A DNA stretch of 64,000 nucleotides from contig NZ_MRYA01000002.1 of NCBI RefSeq assembly GCF_001921745.1, forward strand, positions 1-64,000, read 5' to 3'. This stretch comes from Psychrobacter sp. Cmf 22.2. GTDB lineage: Bacteria > Pseudomonadota > Gammaproteobacteria > Pseudomonadales > Moraxellaceae. The position numbers were made by a program, and so were the translations under genes. Shown here piece after piece: positions 9,503 to 17,181 of the stretch (positions within the stretch are counted from its first letter, which is position 1; each line of letters begins with the position of its first letter). Under the pieces are notes generated by a model, which was not told the DNA's origin, made no database searches, and saw only the letters and a program-made list of their open reading frames with translations.

Positions 9503-11332
9503 TTAGTTTGTGTGGCTGCGGTTATTCCAAATATCTATAGCTGCTTGTTCAAGTTTGTCGTATGACCCATCTACTAAAGGTGTTCTGATACTTGATTTTT
9601 CATGACTCCAGTCGAGAGTTTTTCCAGTTTCACGATCTTTTCTTTTTAGTTTATCTCCTACCCCAAGGCTCATTGAAAATAGATCTAAGAAACGTCTAGG
9701 ACCAACCCCAATAAAAGGCTCGAAGTTAACTTTGTTATAATCGTGCTCATTATCTATTGATTTAAGAGTAATTGAATCATTGTAAAATTCAAGAGCCTTA
9801 CTTTTAGGGTAAGGTTCAACATAAACAACGCGCTCAACGCCACTGGCTATAATATGCTTGGCACAGTTGTGACAGGGGAAAGTCGTACAGTATAGACTAG
9901 CACTTTTAGTGGAGATACCTTCTCTACTACAAGATAAAATTGCTTCCATTTCTGCATGAACCACTCTACCAAACTCTGTTAAGTCACCTATCGTACTTTC
10001 TATAAGGATCTTTTTTAATTCTTTTTCATAGTCATTAATTGATTGGAGCTGTTCAAATTTAACTTCAATTTTGTTGATTATATCTTGAACCATATCTAAC
10101 TGTGTTTTTTTATTCGAGTCAATCCCGCGAGTATAATCCTTTCCTTCAGGCGCATCATCCACTTTACCAGTTTTAGAAACTATTTCTGACCAATAAAGTC
10201 CACCACCAGCTTTTGGTACATCGTTAGCACCAGTCGCTATAATCTGTTTGTTTTTCGCTACGACCGCACCAACTTGACGAGATAAGTCGCCTGACCTTAC
10301 AGAACTATTAAAGGCCATAAACATGGCGTATTCATCAAAGGTTGGCGTTAAGTAGGGACTTGAGAAAATAAGGTCTAGAAAACGTTGTAACGTATTATTA
10401 ATTAGATCTTGATTACTACCCAAATAAACATAAAAATCTGACAAATGATAGGTGTCGCGAGTTCTTTGACCATGTCTAAATCCTTCGCTTTCATCTATGT
10501 CAATCAGGCGTTGAGCACTACCTTCTACGACACAACCTCTCCTATCTTTGAGGTACTCAAGTCTTCGTTCTTCATCAGCATAGATACCTAAAAGATAAAA
10601 ACCATCACTATAAACTTTGCGTAGAAACTCTACTTCTTCAGGATGTTTTAATGAATCTATAATAAAGGCCATCTTCTTATTTTTGTCACGCGCTTTCTCT
10701 ATCAGAGTTACTGCACCAGCAGCTAAAATTGCATTATTACTGTTCTTTCTTAGCTCATCACCTGCTTTGATATAGCTATTGATACGCTCTTCTTCATTTT
10801 CAAAATCTATGTGGTTTTCTAAATTAATTAATGAAGAAAGCTTAATCTTTTCTGCCGTATAACCAAATTTTAAAAGTCGATGGACTAATGGTTCAGTAAC
10901 AAGGCTTGAGTCAGTACCAACGGCACTTACAACACCAATAACTAAATCACTATCATCTATACTTATTTTCCCAGTTAAATAATCAGTCAAAGAACTATTG
11001 ATATTTTTTGAGGTTGAAGTAGGAGAGTCTAGAGAAGCAGTAAAACTTTGCGAGGATATAGGCTGCTCAACTGTCTGTGTGATTGTATTTGATTGAGTTT
11101 CATCATTTATTACTATTACATCATAAGCTTTAAAAAACCCATTTGTTTCTTGAAGTTTAAACGATACTGGTGTGTCTTCATCTAGTTCTTCATAAACCAA
11201 GTTACTAGACTTACTTAAGCTACTCGGATATAAAGCATAGTCTCTAGCGTGGTTTTCATCTATCTTTCTAATATAGCCCCAAGATTCATCTTTATTGATG
11301 ACTTTGATCGTGCTAGTTACTCTATCGCTCAT
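9503..11332 (-). CDS. Anti-phage dCTP deaminase-like protein (AvcD/DcdV type) with cold-shock-like N-terminus
   Basis: The C-terminal half is a zinc cytidine/deoxycytidylate deaminase: HAE near residues 459-461 and PCHNC near 486-490 supply the zinc ligands and catalytic glutamate (numbers from the start chosen here). Before it, about residues 128-330, lies a nucleotide-kinase-like domain with GVVSAVGTD in place of a canonical P-loop, the arrangement of AvcD/DcdV anti-phage deaminases, which deplete dCTP during infection. Residues 5-80 resemble a cold-shock/OB fold (ESWGYIRKI, TPVSFKLQ), an addition that explains the length of 609 residues. I chose the ATG at 11330-11332 because AAGGA precedes it at normal spacing; an upstream ATG at 11363-11365 has none. 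It sits inside the hsd gene set, between hsdS and the ART-hsdR unit. Substrate choice, dCTP or dCMP, is inferred from the family. Confidence 0.82.
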   Translation of the reverse strand: MSDRVTSTIKVINKDESWGYIRKIDENHARDYALYPSSLSKSSNLVYEELDEDTPVSFKLQETNGFFKAYDVIVINDETQSNTITQTVEQPISSQSFTASLDSPTSTSKNINSSLTDYLTGKISIDDSDLVIGVVSAVGTDSSLVTEPLVHRLLKFGYTAEKIKLSSLINLENHIDFENEEERINSYIKAGDELRKNSNNAILAAGAVTLIEKARDKNKKMAFIIDSLKHPEEVEFLRKVYSDGFYLLGIYADEERRLEYLKDRRGCVVEGSAQRLIDIDESEGFRHGQRTRDTYHLSDFYVYLGSNQDLINNTLQRFLDLIFSSPYLTPTFDEYAMFMAFNSSVRSGDLSRQVGAVVAKNKQIIATGANDVPKAGGGLYWSEIVSKTGKVDDAPEGKDYTRGIDSNKKTQLDMVQDIINKIEVKFEQLQSINDYEKELKKILIESTIGDLTEFGRVVHAEMEAILSCSREGISTKSASLYCTTFPCHNCAKHIIASGVERVVYVEPYPKSKALEFYNDSITLKSIDNEHDYNKVNFEPFIGVGPRRFLDLFSMSLGVGDKLKRKDRETGKTLDWSHEKSSIRTPLVDGSYDKLEQAAIDIWNNRSHTN

Positions 11333-11409
11333 AGCTAAATCCTTTTGATCAAAAAAACTTTCCATAAAGTATTATCTATATTAATAAAATAAGCAAACCT
11401 TTGTTTATA

Positions 11410-12600
11410 TTAAACCACCACCCGAACCTTACCCGTCAACAACACCTGCATCAGCGCCTTCTTCTCTTGCTGCAAATCAGCCAATTGCTGCTCAAGCAAC
11501 TCAATTTCTTTATCGGCGGTGGTTAACACAGTGGCGATTTTTTGTTGTTCTTTAAGATTTGGAATTTTTATTACTAGTTCAGATATAACGCCCCAATCTG
11601 CTCTAGGCATTTTTGATCCTGATGATTTATTTGCCTCAGATACAAACTTATCGGTTTGTACAAAATGGAATAAATACTCATCAAGTAATTTAGAGGTAGT
11701 CTTAAACACCCATATCTCAGTCGAACAAACTCCTTCAAAATCTGGTCTAGCATACTTTCTTAGATATGGACGTAGCTTGCCAAACAACACACTTCCAACT
11801 TCAAAGTGGTTTTTTATACTTGCTAATTCGCTAGCATTTGCACTTCCAATTATTCGTCCTGAAGCTTGATCTAAATGCTCTAGCTCAATACAAGGCAGAC
11901 ACTGATTAGCCTTTAATGGGTTATATTTTTTAGATGACAATTTAGCAACTTCTCCAAATATAACTTGTTTCCACTCACTCTCAAACCTTTTCCTCGACTC
12001 ATCAAGCAACCGCTTTTTACCCGTTAGTAACTGCTGCATCAAGGCTTTTTTCTGCTGGGTACTATTCTCAATTAAACGCTCGGTCGTGCTAATCGCTTTA
12101 TCCCAAGTCGATAGGATGTTGGCGATTTTTTGCTGTTCGGGTAGGGGTGGTACTGGTACTTTTAAAGCTCTTAAAACAGTTAAATTAAGTGCTGATTGAG
12201 AACTTCCTGAAGATGAGATGCCAAATCTGTTTTTAGCAATATCTGATTGCAGATAGTGGTAAAGAAATTCATAGTTTTTAGCACGTATACGCCCTAAGTT
12301 TCTATGAATATTAGCGTTGTCCAGTTGCTTTGGAACAATAGCAATACGACCAATTGTTCCTACCAATGATATTAAAATATCGTTGGTCTTGATTTTAGAG
12401 CGTCTGTATTGTTCATCTAATTCTTTCGAAATACGATGAACACTTTCGAGGTCGCTTAGATTTAACAATAAGTCTTTAATTTGAAGTAATGGAACACCAT
12501 CAGCAACATAATCACCAGGTTTCAAAACTCCATATGTAATAGGGGCATCTTTCTCACATAAAGATTCTAAAGTTGAGTAATCCCATCCATTAGGCACCAT
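11410..12600 (-). CDS. hsdS: Type I restriction-modification specificity subunit S
   Basis: HsdS gives the restriction-modification complex its bipartite DNA target. This 396-residue copy has the usual two target-recognition domains, each followed by a conserved helical spacer: PLPEQQKIANILSTWDKAI near residues 153-171 and NLKEQQKIATVLTTADKEI near 349-367, both ending in a KKALMQ-LLTGK motif. The two half-repeats are full length, so the subunit looks functional. Its ATG overlaps the end of hsdM by 11 bases. The target sequence cannot be predicted from the protein by eye. The deaminase-like gene begins about 78 bases further on. Confidence 0.94.
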   Translation of the reverse strand: MVPNGWDYSTLESLCEKDAPITYGVLKPGDYVADGVPLLQIKDLLLNLSDLESVHRISKELDEQYRRSKIKTNDILISLVGTIGRIAIVPKQLDNANIHRNLGRIRAKNYEFLYHYLQSDIAKNRFGISSSGSSQSALNLTVLRALKVPVPPLPEQQKIANILSTWDKAISTTERLIENSTQQKKALMQQLLTGKKRLLDESRKRFESEWKQVIFGEVAKLSSKKYNPLKANQCLPCIELEHLDQASGRIIGSANASELASIKNHFEVGSVLFGKLRPYLRKYARPDFEGVCSTEIWVFKTTSKLLDEYLFHFVQTDKFVSEANKSSGSKMPRADWGVISELVIKIPNLKEQQKIATVLTTADKEIELLEQQLADLQQEKKALMQVLLTGKVRVVV

Positions 12601-14110
12601 AACCCAACTCCTTTAAAAACTCTGCCATCTCAGTCTCTAAACTCTCCAATTCAGCTTTTAACTCAAGACGCTCAGCACGCACCGCGACCAGATCAATCTC
12701 CGCTTCTTCCTCAAAGGTATCGACATAGCGTGGAATGTTGAGGTTAAAGTCATTCTCTTTTATCTCATCAAAGCTCGCTAGATAAGCATATTTATCGACG
12801 CTTTCTCGCGCCTTATAGGTTTCAATGACTTTAGCAATATTGGCATCAGTAAGCTGGTTTTGGTTTTTACCGGATTTAAACTCATTGCTGGCATCGATAA
12901 ACAGTACTTTGTCGTCAGACTTATTCTTTTTAAATAGTAATATCGCCGCTGGAATCCCCGTACCAAAGAAAAGCTTTTCAGGTAAGCCAATCACCGTATC
13001 AAGCAGGTTTTCTTCGATGAGTTGCTGACGGATTTTACCCTCAGATGAGCCACGGAATAGCACACCATGTGGTACTACCACACCCATGCGACCCGTGTCA
13101 TTCTTCAATGTCTCAATCATGTGGGTGATAAACGCATAATCCCCTTTGGTCTTAGGCGGTACACCACGATGATAGCGACCATGCGGATCATCCGTTGCAT
13201 CTTCATGACCCCATTTACTAAGCGAGAAGGGCGGGTTGGCTGTGACCACATCGAAGCGTAATAGATTGCCTTTGTCATCGAGTAACAACGGATGGCGCAG
13301 GGTATCGCCCCATTCAATGCGGTGGTTGTCTTCCCCGTGCAAAAACATATTCATCTTTGCCAGTGCCCATGTCGAGCCAATCGCTTCTTGTCCAAACAGC
13401 TCATAATTTCTGCTACCAGAGTTTTTACGTGCCATTGCCCCGCATTTGATGAGCAAAGAACCTGAACCACAGGCTGGGTCACATATCGCATCACCAGCGA
13501 CAGGATTTAGGATAGTCGCGAGCAGGGTAGACACCTCAGGCGGGGTGTAGAACTCGCCCGCACTAGCGCCCGCATCGGCCGCGAAGTGCTTGATCAGATA
13601 CTCATAGGCATTACCAATCACATCAAGGCTACCGACACGCGACGGGCTGAGGTTCATCACCTCTTTGCCGTAGTCTTCAAGCAAATGCCGCAGTAGCTCG
13701 TTTTTCTTCTTCTCATTACCCAAGCGGTCGGTGTTAAAGCTGATGTCTTGAAACACGTTTTTCAGCTTATTACCGTTGGCTTCCTCTATCGCATGTAGCG
13801 CCTCATCGATACGCTGACCATTGCCCGGCTGATGACGCTGCTCGTATAGATCCCAAAAGCTGGCACCATCGGGCAACACAAAGCGCTGGTTGCTCATCAG
13901 CTCTTTGACCAAATCGGCATCGCCATACTCATCCAGCAGGCTGTTGTATTCATCACGGTACACGTCCGACAGATACTTCAAAAACAGCATGGTCAAAATA
14001 AAGTCTTTATAAGTATCGGCGCTGATCACACCACGAAAGGTATCGCAGGCATCCCAAACGGCTTTGTTAATCTCAGATTGACTGATAGGGGTGGTATTGG
14101 TTGCAGCCAT
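12590..14110 (-). CDS. hsdM: Type I restriction-modification DNA methyltransferase subunit M
   Basis: HsdM transfers a methyl group from S-adenosylmethionine to adenine N6 in the HsdS target, protecting host DNA. This 506-residue protein has the N-terminal helical HsdM domain (about 10-150), GEFYTPPEV at 185-193, the SAM-binding motif DPACGSG at 211-217 and the catalytic NPPF at 292-295. It is complete and heads the hsdM-hsdS pair. Intact modification and restriction subunits argue that the system is active. It is most likely transcribed from the roughly 45-base gap upstream or from beyond the small secreted-protein gene. Confidence 0.96.
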   Translation of the reverse strand: MAATNTTPISQSEINKAVWDACDTFRGVISADTYKDFILTMLFLKYLSDVYRDEYNSLLDEYGDADLVKELMSNQRFVLPDGASFWDLYEQRHQPGNGQRIDEALHAIEEANGNKLKNVFQDISFNTDRLGNEKKKNELLRHLLEDYGKEVMNLSPSRVGSLDVIGNAYEYLIKHFAADAGASAGEFYTPPEVSTLLATILNPVAGDAICDPACGSGSLLIKCGAMARKNSGSRNYELFGQEAIGSTWALAKMNMFLHGEDNHRIEWGDTLRHPLLLDDKGNLLRFDVVTANPPFSLSKWGHEDATDDPHGRYHRGVPPKTKGDYAFITHMIETLKNDTGRMGVVVPHGVLFRGSSEGKIRQQLIEENLLDTVIGLPEKLFFGTGIPAAILLFKKNKSDDKVLFIDASNEFKSGKNQNQLTDANIAKVIETYKARESVDKYAYLASFDEIKENDFNLNIPRYVDTFEEEAEIDLVAVRAERLELKAELESLETEMAEFLKELGYGA

Positions 14111-14155
14111 GTAAGTGTCTTTCCTTAATTGAGTTTTTGATTATTCTTTATTAAA

Positions 14156-14629
14156 TTATTGGTTTAATGCTTCATAGCAGCTGTCTATGTTCATGGTAAC
14201 TTTAGCAAGTGGTCGGTAATCTTGATCAGAGTAGGAATAAACCAATGTGTAATTGTTCGCCAACATAAAGTCGTTAGGTATGTAGTAATCAATACAAGCT
14301 ATTTGAAGTGCTTCCATTGAGGATAATTCTTGTATAACTGCTTTTCTCTCAGTGGCATCAAACGGTACTGTGTAAATGGCCTCAAAATTACCAAAGTGCG
14401 GGGTCATCATAGCGCTTTCAATTTGTATATAGCTATTTATGTTCATTGGCAAAGATTGAGCGTACTGATTGGTTGATAAGCGAAAAAACTCCGCCGCTAA
14501 CTTAGTATCTGTATAAACATAGTCTGCGTCTACAATACCAGCATATTTTAATAAATCATCTAGCTCTGATTCAGCATGGCCCACATTAGAAACAGTTGCA
14601 AACAGCATAGCTAATAGAATTTTTTTCAT
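14156..14629 (-). CDS. Small secreted protein of unknown function
   Basis: I do not recognise this protein. From the ATG at 14627-14629 it starts MKKILLAMLFATVSN and ends a clear type I signal peptide at about GHA-ES (residue 20), leaving a mature periplasmic domain of about 137 residues with a few cysteines (IACIDYY, DSCYEAL). An ATG 24 bases further upstream would add a hydrophilic stretch before the signal peptide and is less likely; a TTAGGT stands near the chosen start. It lies between hsdM and the integrase on the same strand. A secreted protein in a defence island is unusual, so it may be unrelated cargo of the element. Confidence 0.6.
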   Translation of the reverse strand: MKKILLAMLFATVSNVGHAESELDDLLKYAGIVDADYVYTDTKLAAEFFRLSTNQYAQSLPMNINSYIQIESAMMTPHFGNFEAIYTVPFDATERKAVIQELSSMEALQIACIDYYIPNDFMLANNYTLVYSYSDQDYRPLAKVTMNIDSCYEALNQ

Positions 14630-14918
14630 TTTACCTAATGAACTCCAAACCATTATAAATAGTCCACTAGCTGGCGCAAATGGCTACAAAAAAGAGGCAG
14701 TTTGAGACGATATTTTATTAATGTTGAGCAAAGCATTACCAAACTGATCATTGGTTCAATGGTAAGCTTCCATAAAGGATTGGTCTAACATAAGAGGATA
14801 ATCCCAATTATTATTGTAATAGATACTATCAGAAACATTCTTTAAATTAACCTATGTATCTAAATCAGTCATTTAGCCTTTTTAGTAGATAGTATATTGC
14901 TCAATAAGTTTTTAAATC
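14630..14918. other. Intergenic, no gene seen
   Basis: The 289 bases between the secreted-protein gene and the integrase stop are AT-rich. I saw no open frame with a start, no strong hairpin and no copy of the tRNA-Leu 3' end. Confidence 0.5.
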
Positions 14919-16283
14919 TTAGTCTGAGACTTTACCACTAAGCATTGCAAGCACCTTATCCTCTCCTAGCTGATCAATCAATGCCTGAAGCTGAACGGAA
15001 GGATCAGTTTTTGTTTGCCCATCCGCCCTAAACTCTGCCGTATCTCTACCTTCACGCAAAGCATCTAAATAGTCCGCCCATTTCTGCATCATCTCCGCAC
15101 GATCATCAATATACTCAAATCGACCATATGCGGCTCCATTAGGATCTTTAGTCGTATGACCCAATGCCATCTCTACAAGCACAAGTGGATACTTGAGCTG
15201 CTCTTGCAGTATGGTCTTTGCTGTTGCTCTAAAGCCATGAGCGCAATGTATGTCTTTATAGCCCAAATCCTTTAAACGCTTATTAGCAGTAGCGTCAGAT
15301 ATGATCTGATGCTTTTTTGCCGTCTGGCTAAAAAATACGTATTCAGTATGACCGTTGATTTTATGCTGCTCACCTAATATGTTAACAGCTTGACGAGATA
15401 GGGGAACCACCATGTCCTTGACCATATTTACCTTGCCTTGACCTTTCAATGGCTTTAACTGCCACCTGCCAGCCTTTAGATCTAAATCAGTCCAGCGCAT
15501 GCGCCTTAGATCACCGTTACGAACAAAGAGAAGCGCTAATAGCCTAAGGGAATTAATGGTGTTTGGATCACCTTCTATTCTTTCAATATCCCGCAGTAGC
15601 TTAGCAAGCTCTTTGGGCTTGGTAATAGCAGGACGATGACCGTAGCTCGATTTAGCCAATTGGCTTTTGATTAATGCCGCAGGATTACTACTACAAAACC
15701 CGCGAGCACCAGCATAGACAAATACATCGCTGGCAATGCCAGCGCAGCGTTCAGCCTTATCCGTAGGCTTGCCATCTTTATTCAAAGTCTTAGCTTGGAT
15801 GTCCAAAAAAACTTCAAGCATTCTAGGAGAGCTAATCTCGCTGATTGGCTCATTGCCAATATAGGAGCAAATCAGCTCCAACCGACCTTTCTTACGAATA
15901 AGGGTGTTATTCTTCTGAGTCTTATCTAGACTGTCAAAATACTCCCAAGCAAAGTGATCAAAAGAGTTTTTAGTTTTACTAATAACACTTTTCTTTATTT
16001 CTTCACGATGAACTTTAGGGTCAATACCTTTGCTTAATAGGTCTTCATATTCACGCCAAACTTCACAGGCACGAGCATACGAGATACTTGGATATATACC
16101 GATGGAAATAATACTTTGCTTAGGATTTGAAGGCGGGTAGTAGCGATACATCCATGACTTAGTCTCAGTAGGACGTACCATTAAGAATAGTTTGGGGTGG
16201 TTTTTGACAGCAACGAAGTACTTCTTATCTTCAGGCTTATGGCTGCTGATACTTCGGTCTGAACTGATCGCTTTTCTTTCCAT
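14919..16283 (-). CDS. P4-type tyrosine integrase of the defence island
   Basis: This 454-residue protein is a tyrosine recombinase of the kind that inserts islands into tRNA genes. The N-terminal 90 residues fit the DUF4102 arm-binding domain (MYRYYPPSN, ISIGIYPSISYARAC). The catalytic domain shows the arginine in RNGDLRRMRWTDLDL (about 256-270), the HxxR box HGFRATAKT near 349-357, the GHTTKDP segment near 378 and a tyrosine in AAYGRFEY near 388-395. GGAGA eight bases before the ATG supports this start. Its 5' end faces the 3' end of tRNA-Leu 165 bases away, the usual arrangement for attachment at a tRNA. It looks intact. Confidence 0.92.
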   Translation of the reverse strand: MERKAISSDRSISSHKPEDKKYFVAVKNHPKLFLMVRPTETKSWMYRYYPPSNPKQSIISIGIYPSISYARACEVWREYEDLLSKGIDPKVHREEIKKSVISKTKNSFDHFAWEYFDSLDKTQKNNTLIRKKGRLELICSYIGNEPISEISSPRMLEVFLDIQAKTLNKDGKPTDKAERCAGIASDVFVYAGARGFCSSNPAALIKSQLAKSSYGHRPAITKPKELAKLLRDIERIEGDPNTINSLRLLALLFVRNGDLRRMRWTDLDLKAGRWQLKPLKGQGKVNMVKDMVVPLSRQAVNILGEQHKINGHTEYVFFSQTAKKHQIISDATANKRLKDLGYKDIHCAHGFRATAKTILQEQLKYPLVLVEMALGHTTKDPNGAAYGRFEYIDDRAEMMQKWADYLDALREGRDTAEFRADGQTKTDPSVQLQALIDQLGEDKVLAMLSGKVSD

Positions 16284-16316
16284 AGCCTAGATCTCCATGA
16301 GTAGACTCAAAACTCG

Positions 16317-16334
16317 GTATACTTGACAGTATAC
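16317..16334. promoter_or_regulatory. Repeated GTATAC sites upstream of the integrase
   Basis: Two copies of the self-complementary hexamer GTATAC, at 16317-16322 and 16329-16334, are separated by TTGACA, 34 bases before the integrase start. The 12-base spacing puts them about one helical turn apart. They could be an operator or a recombinase arm site; no protein is known. Confidence 0.35.
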
Positions 16335-16390
16335 TCAAAGTGCATGGATTAGGATAGATTCATAGGACAGTATAAGACGCCAGATACAAC

Positions 16391-16414
16391 AAAGCCCCTG
16401 ATATCAGGGGCTTT
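16391..16414. terminator. Perfect 24-base palindromic hairpin between tRNA-Leu and integrase
   Basis: AAAGCCCCTGAT is followed directly by its reverse complement, ending CTTT on either strand. It lies 33 bases past the tRNA-Leu 3' end on the transcribed strand and most likely terminates tRNA transcription and insulates the integrase. The short T run makes efficiency uncertain. Confidence 0.65.
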
Positions 16415-16447
16415 AGCTGTTCTATAAGATAGTATAGGACTATGTAA

Positions 16448-16534
16448 TGGTACCCGGAGCCGGACTTGAACCGGCACGATCTTTCGATCGAGGGATTTTA
16501 AATCCCTTGTGTCTACCAATTTCACCACCCGGGC
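16448..16534 (-). tRNA. tRNA-Leu (anticodon UAA)
   Basis: The minus strand folds into an 87-base tRNA with encoded CCA. The acceptor stem starts GCCCGGG, the anticodon stem AGGGA/TCCCT encloses TTTAAAA so the anticodon is UAA, and a long variable arm (CGATCGAAAGATCG) marks a class II tRNA. The T arm reads CCGGTTCAAGTCCGG. Its 3' end faces the integrase, making it the likely insertion site of the defence island. Confidence 0.96.
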
Positions 16535-16658
16535 AAAACTTGTTTTATCTAAAATGTAAGCTAGCTGATAGACCATCTAGTTACTAGATAAGTGGTCGCT
16601 ATTATAAGCTGTTGTGCTAATAATGCAAGCCTAAATTAACGTAAAGTTAATAAATAAT

Positions 16659-16732
16659 TGGAGGCTGGAGTCGGAATCGAACCGGCGTTAACGGAGTTGC
16701 AGTCCGCTGCATGACCACTCTGCCATCCAGCC
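16659..16732 (-). tRNA. tRNA-Cys (anticodon GCA)
   Basis: A 74-base minus-strand tRNA with encoded CCA. The acceptor GGCTGGA pairs with TCCAGCC, the anticodon loop CTGCAAC gives GCA, and the T arm reads GCCGGTTCGATTCCGAC. It lies 124 bases upstream of tRNA-Leu on the same strand, probably in one transcript. Confidence 0.96.
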
Positions 16733-16893
16733 AATCAAGGTGGACTATATTAGCAAAAATAATTTAAATTACAAGTCATTTTTTAGCTAAAAACAGGTTA
16801 TTTACTAGCGCAAGCCAATTTAATCATTATTTACAGATATTTGAGCGGTTATTACCTTATCAATAAGTGCTCATTTGATAATAAGACATGAAT

Positions 16894-16922
16894 GCTGCAA
16901 AACTTTTTATGAGCTTTGCAGC
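16894..16922 (-). terminator. Hairpin after the symporter small-subunit gene
   Basis: GCTGCAAA at 16894-16901 pairs with TTTGCAGC at 16915-16922, 22 bases past the small gene's stop. No T tract follows on the minus strand, so it may only be a 3' stabilising or weak termination hairpin. Confidence 0.3.
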
Positions 16923-16943
16923 TAAATTTGTCTAATAATCTGT

Positions 16944-17078
16944 CTATAAGATGTCTTTGTTATTGCGTTTGGCTTTTTTGACGTCACGATAAGTTGCAGT
17001 ACAAATCAAAACCAGTACACCAAGCGTAATCGCAGGCCAAATTAAAATATATAAGCCATAAATAAAGACGTTGTCCAT
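16944..17078 (-). CDS. 44-residue membrane peptide, putative small subunit of the symporter
   Basis: The minus strand encodes a 44-residue peptide that starts MDNVFIYGLY and ends NNKDIL. One hydrophobic segment (about residues 4-27, including ILIWPAITLGVLVLIC) is followed by a basic tail (RDVKKAKR), the layout of a single-pass protein with a cytoplasmic C-terminus. A strong AAGGAGA ribosome-binding site stands six bases before the ATG. It follows the sodium:solute symporter gene by 103 bases on the same strand; tiny partner proteins are known next to some transporters of that superfamily. The role as a transporter subunit is inferred from position and topology. Confidence 0.75.
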   Translation of the reverse strand: MDNVFIYGLYILIWPAITLGVLVLICTATYRDVKKAKRNNKDIL

Positions 17079-17181
17079 GATATCTCCTTATAGTATTTAT
17101 AAATATGGTATTTAAAAGCAATCAACGGTCAGCTATCTATCTACCGACCATCGTTGCCCAACCATCATTACCTAAGATGAT

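Noticed and set aside
11333..11409. Inhibitory RNA gene of the AvcI type upstream of the deaminase
   Set aside because: The space before hsdS is too short and no stable structure was seen; such an RNA could still overlap coding sequence.
1..16447. Second attachment site matching the tRNA-Leu 3' end
   Set aside because: No second copy of the CCGGAGCCGGACTTGAAC stretch was noticed by eye in the island or its left end.
16349..16576. A 75-codon minus-strand frame over tRNA-Leu
   Set aside because: Its residues (VVKLVDTRDLKSL) are the translation of the tRNA itself, a well-known artefact.
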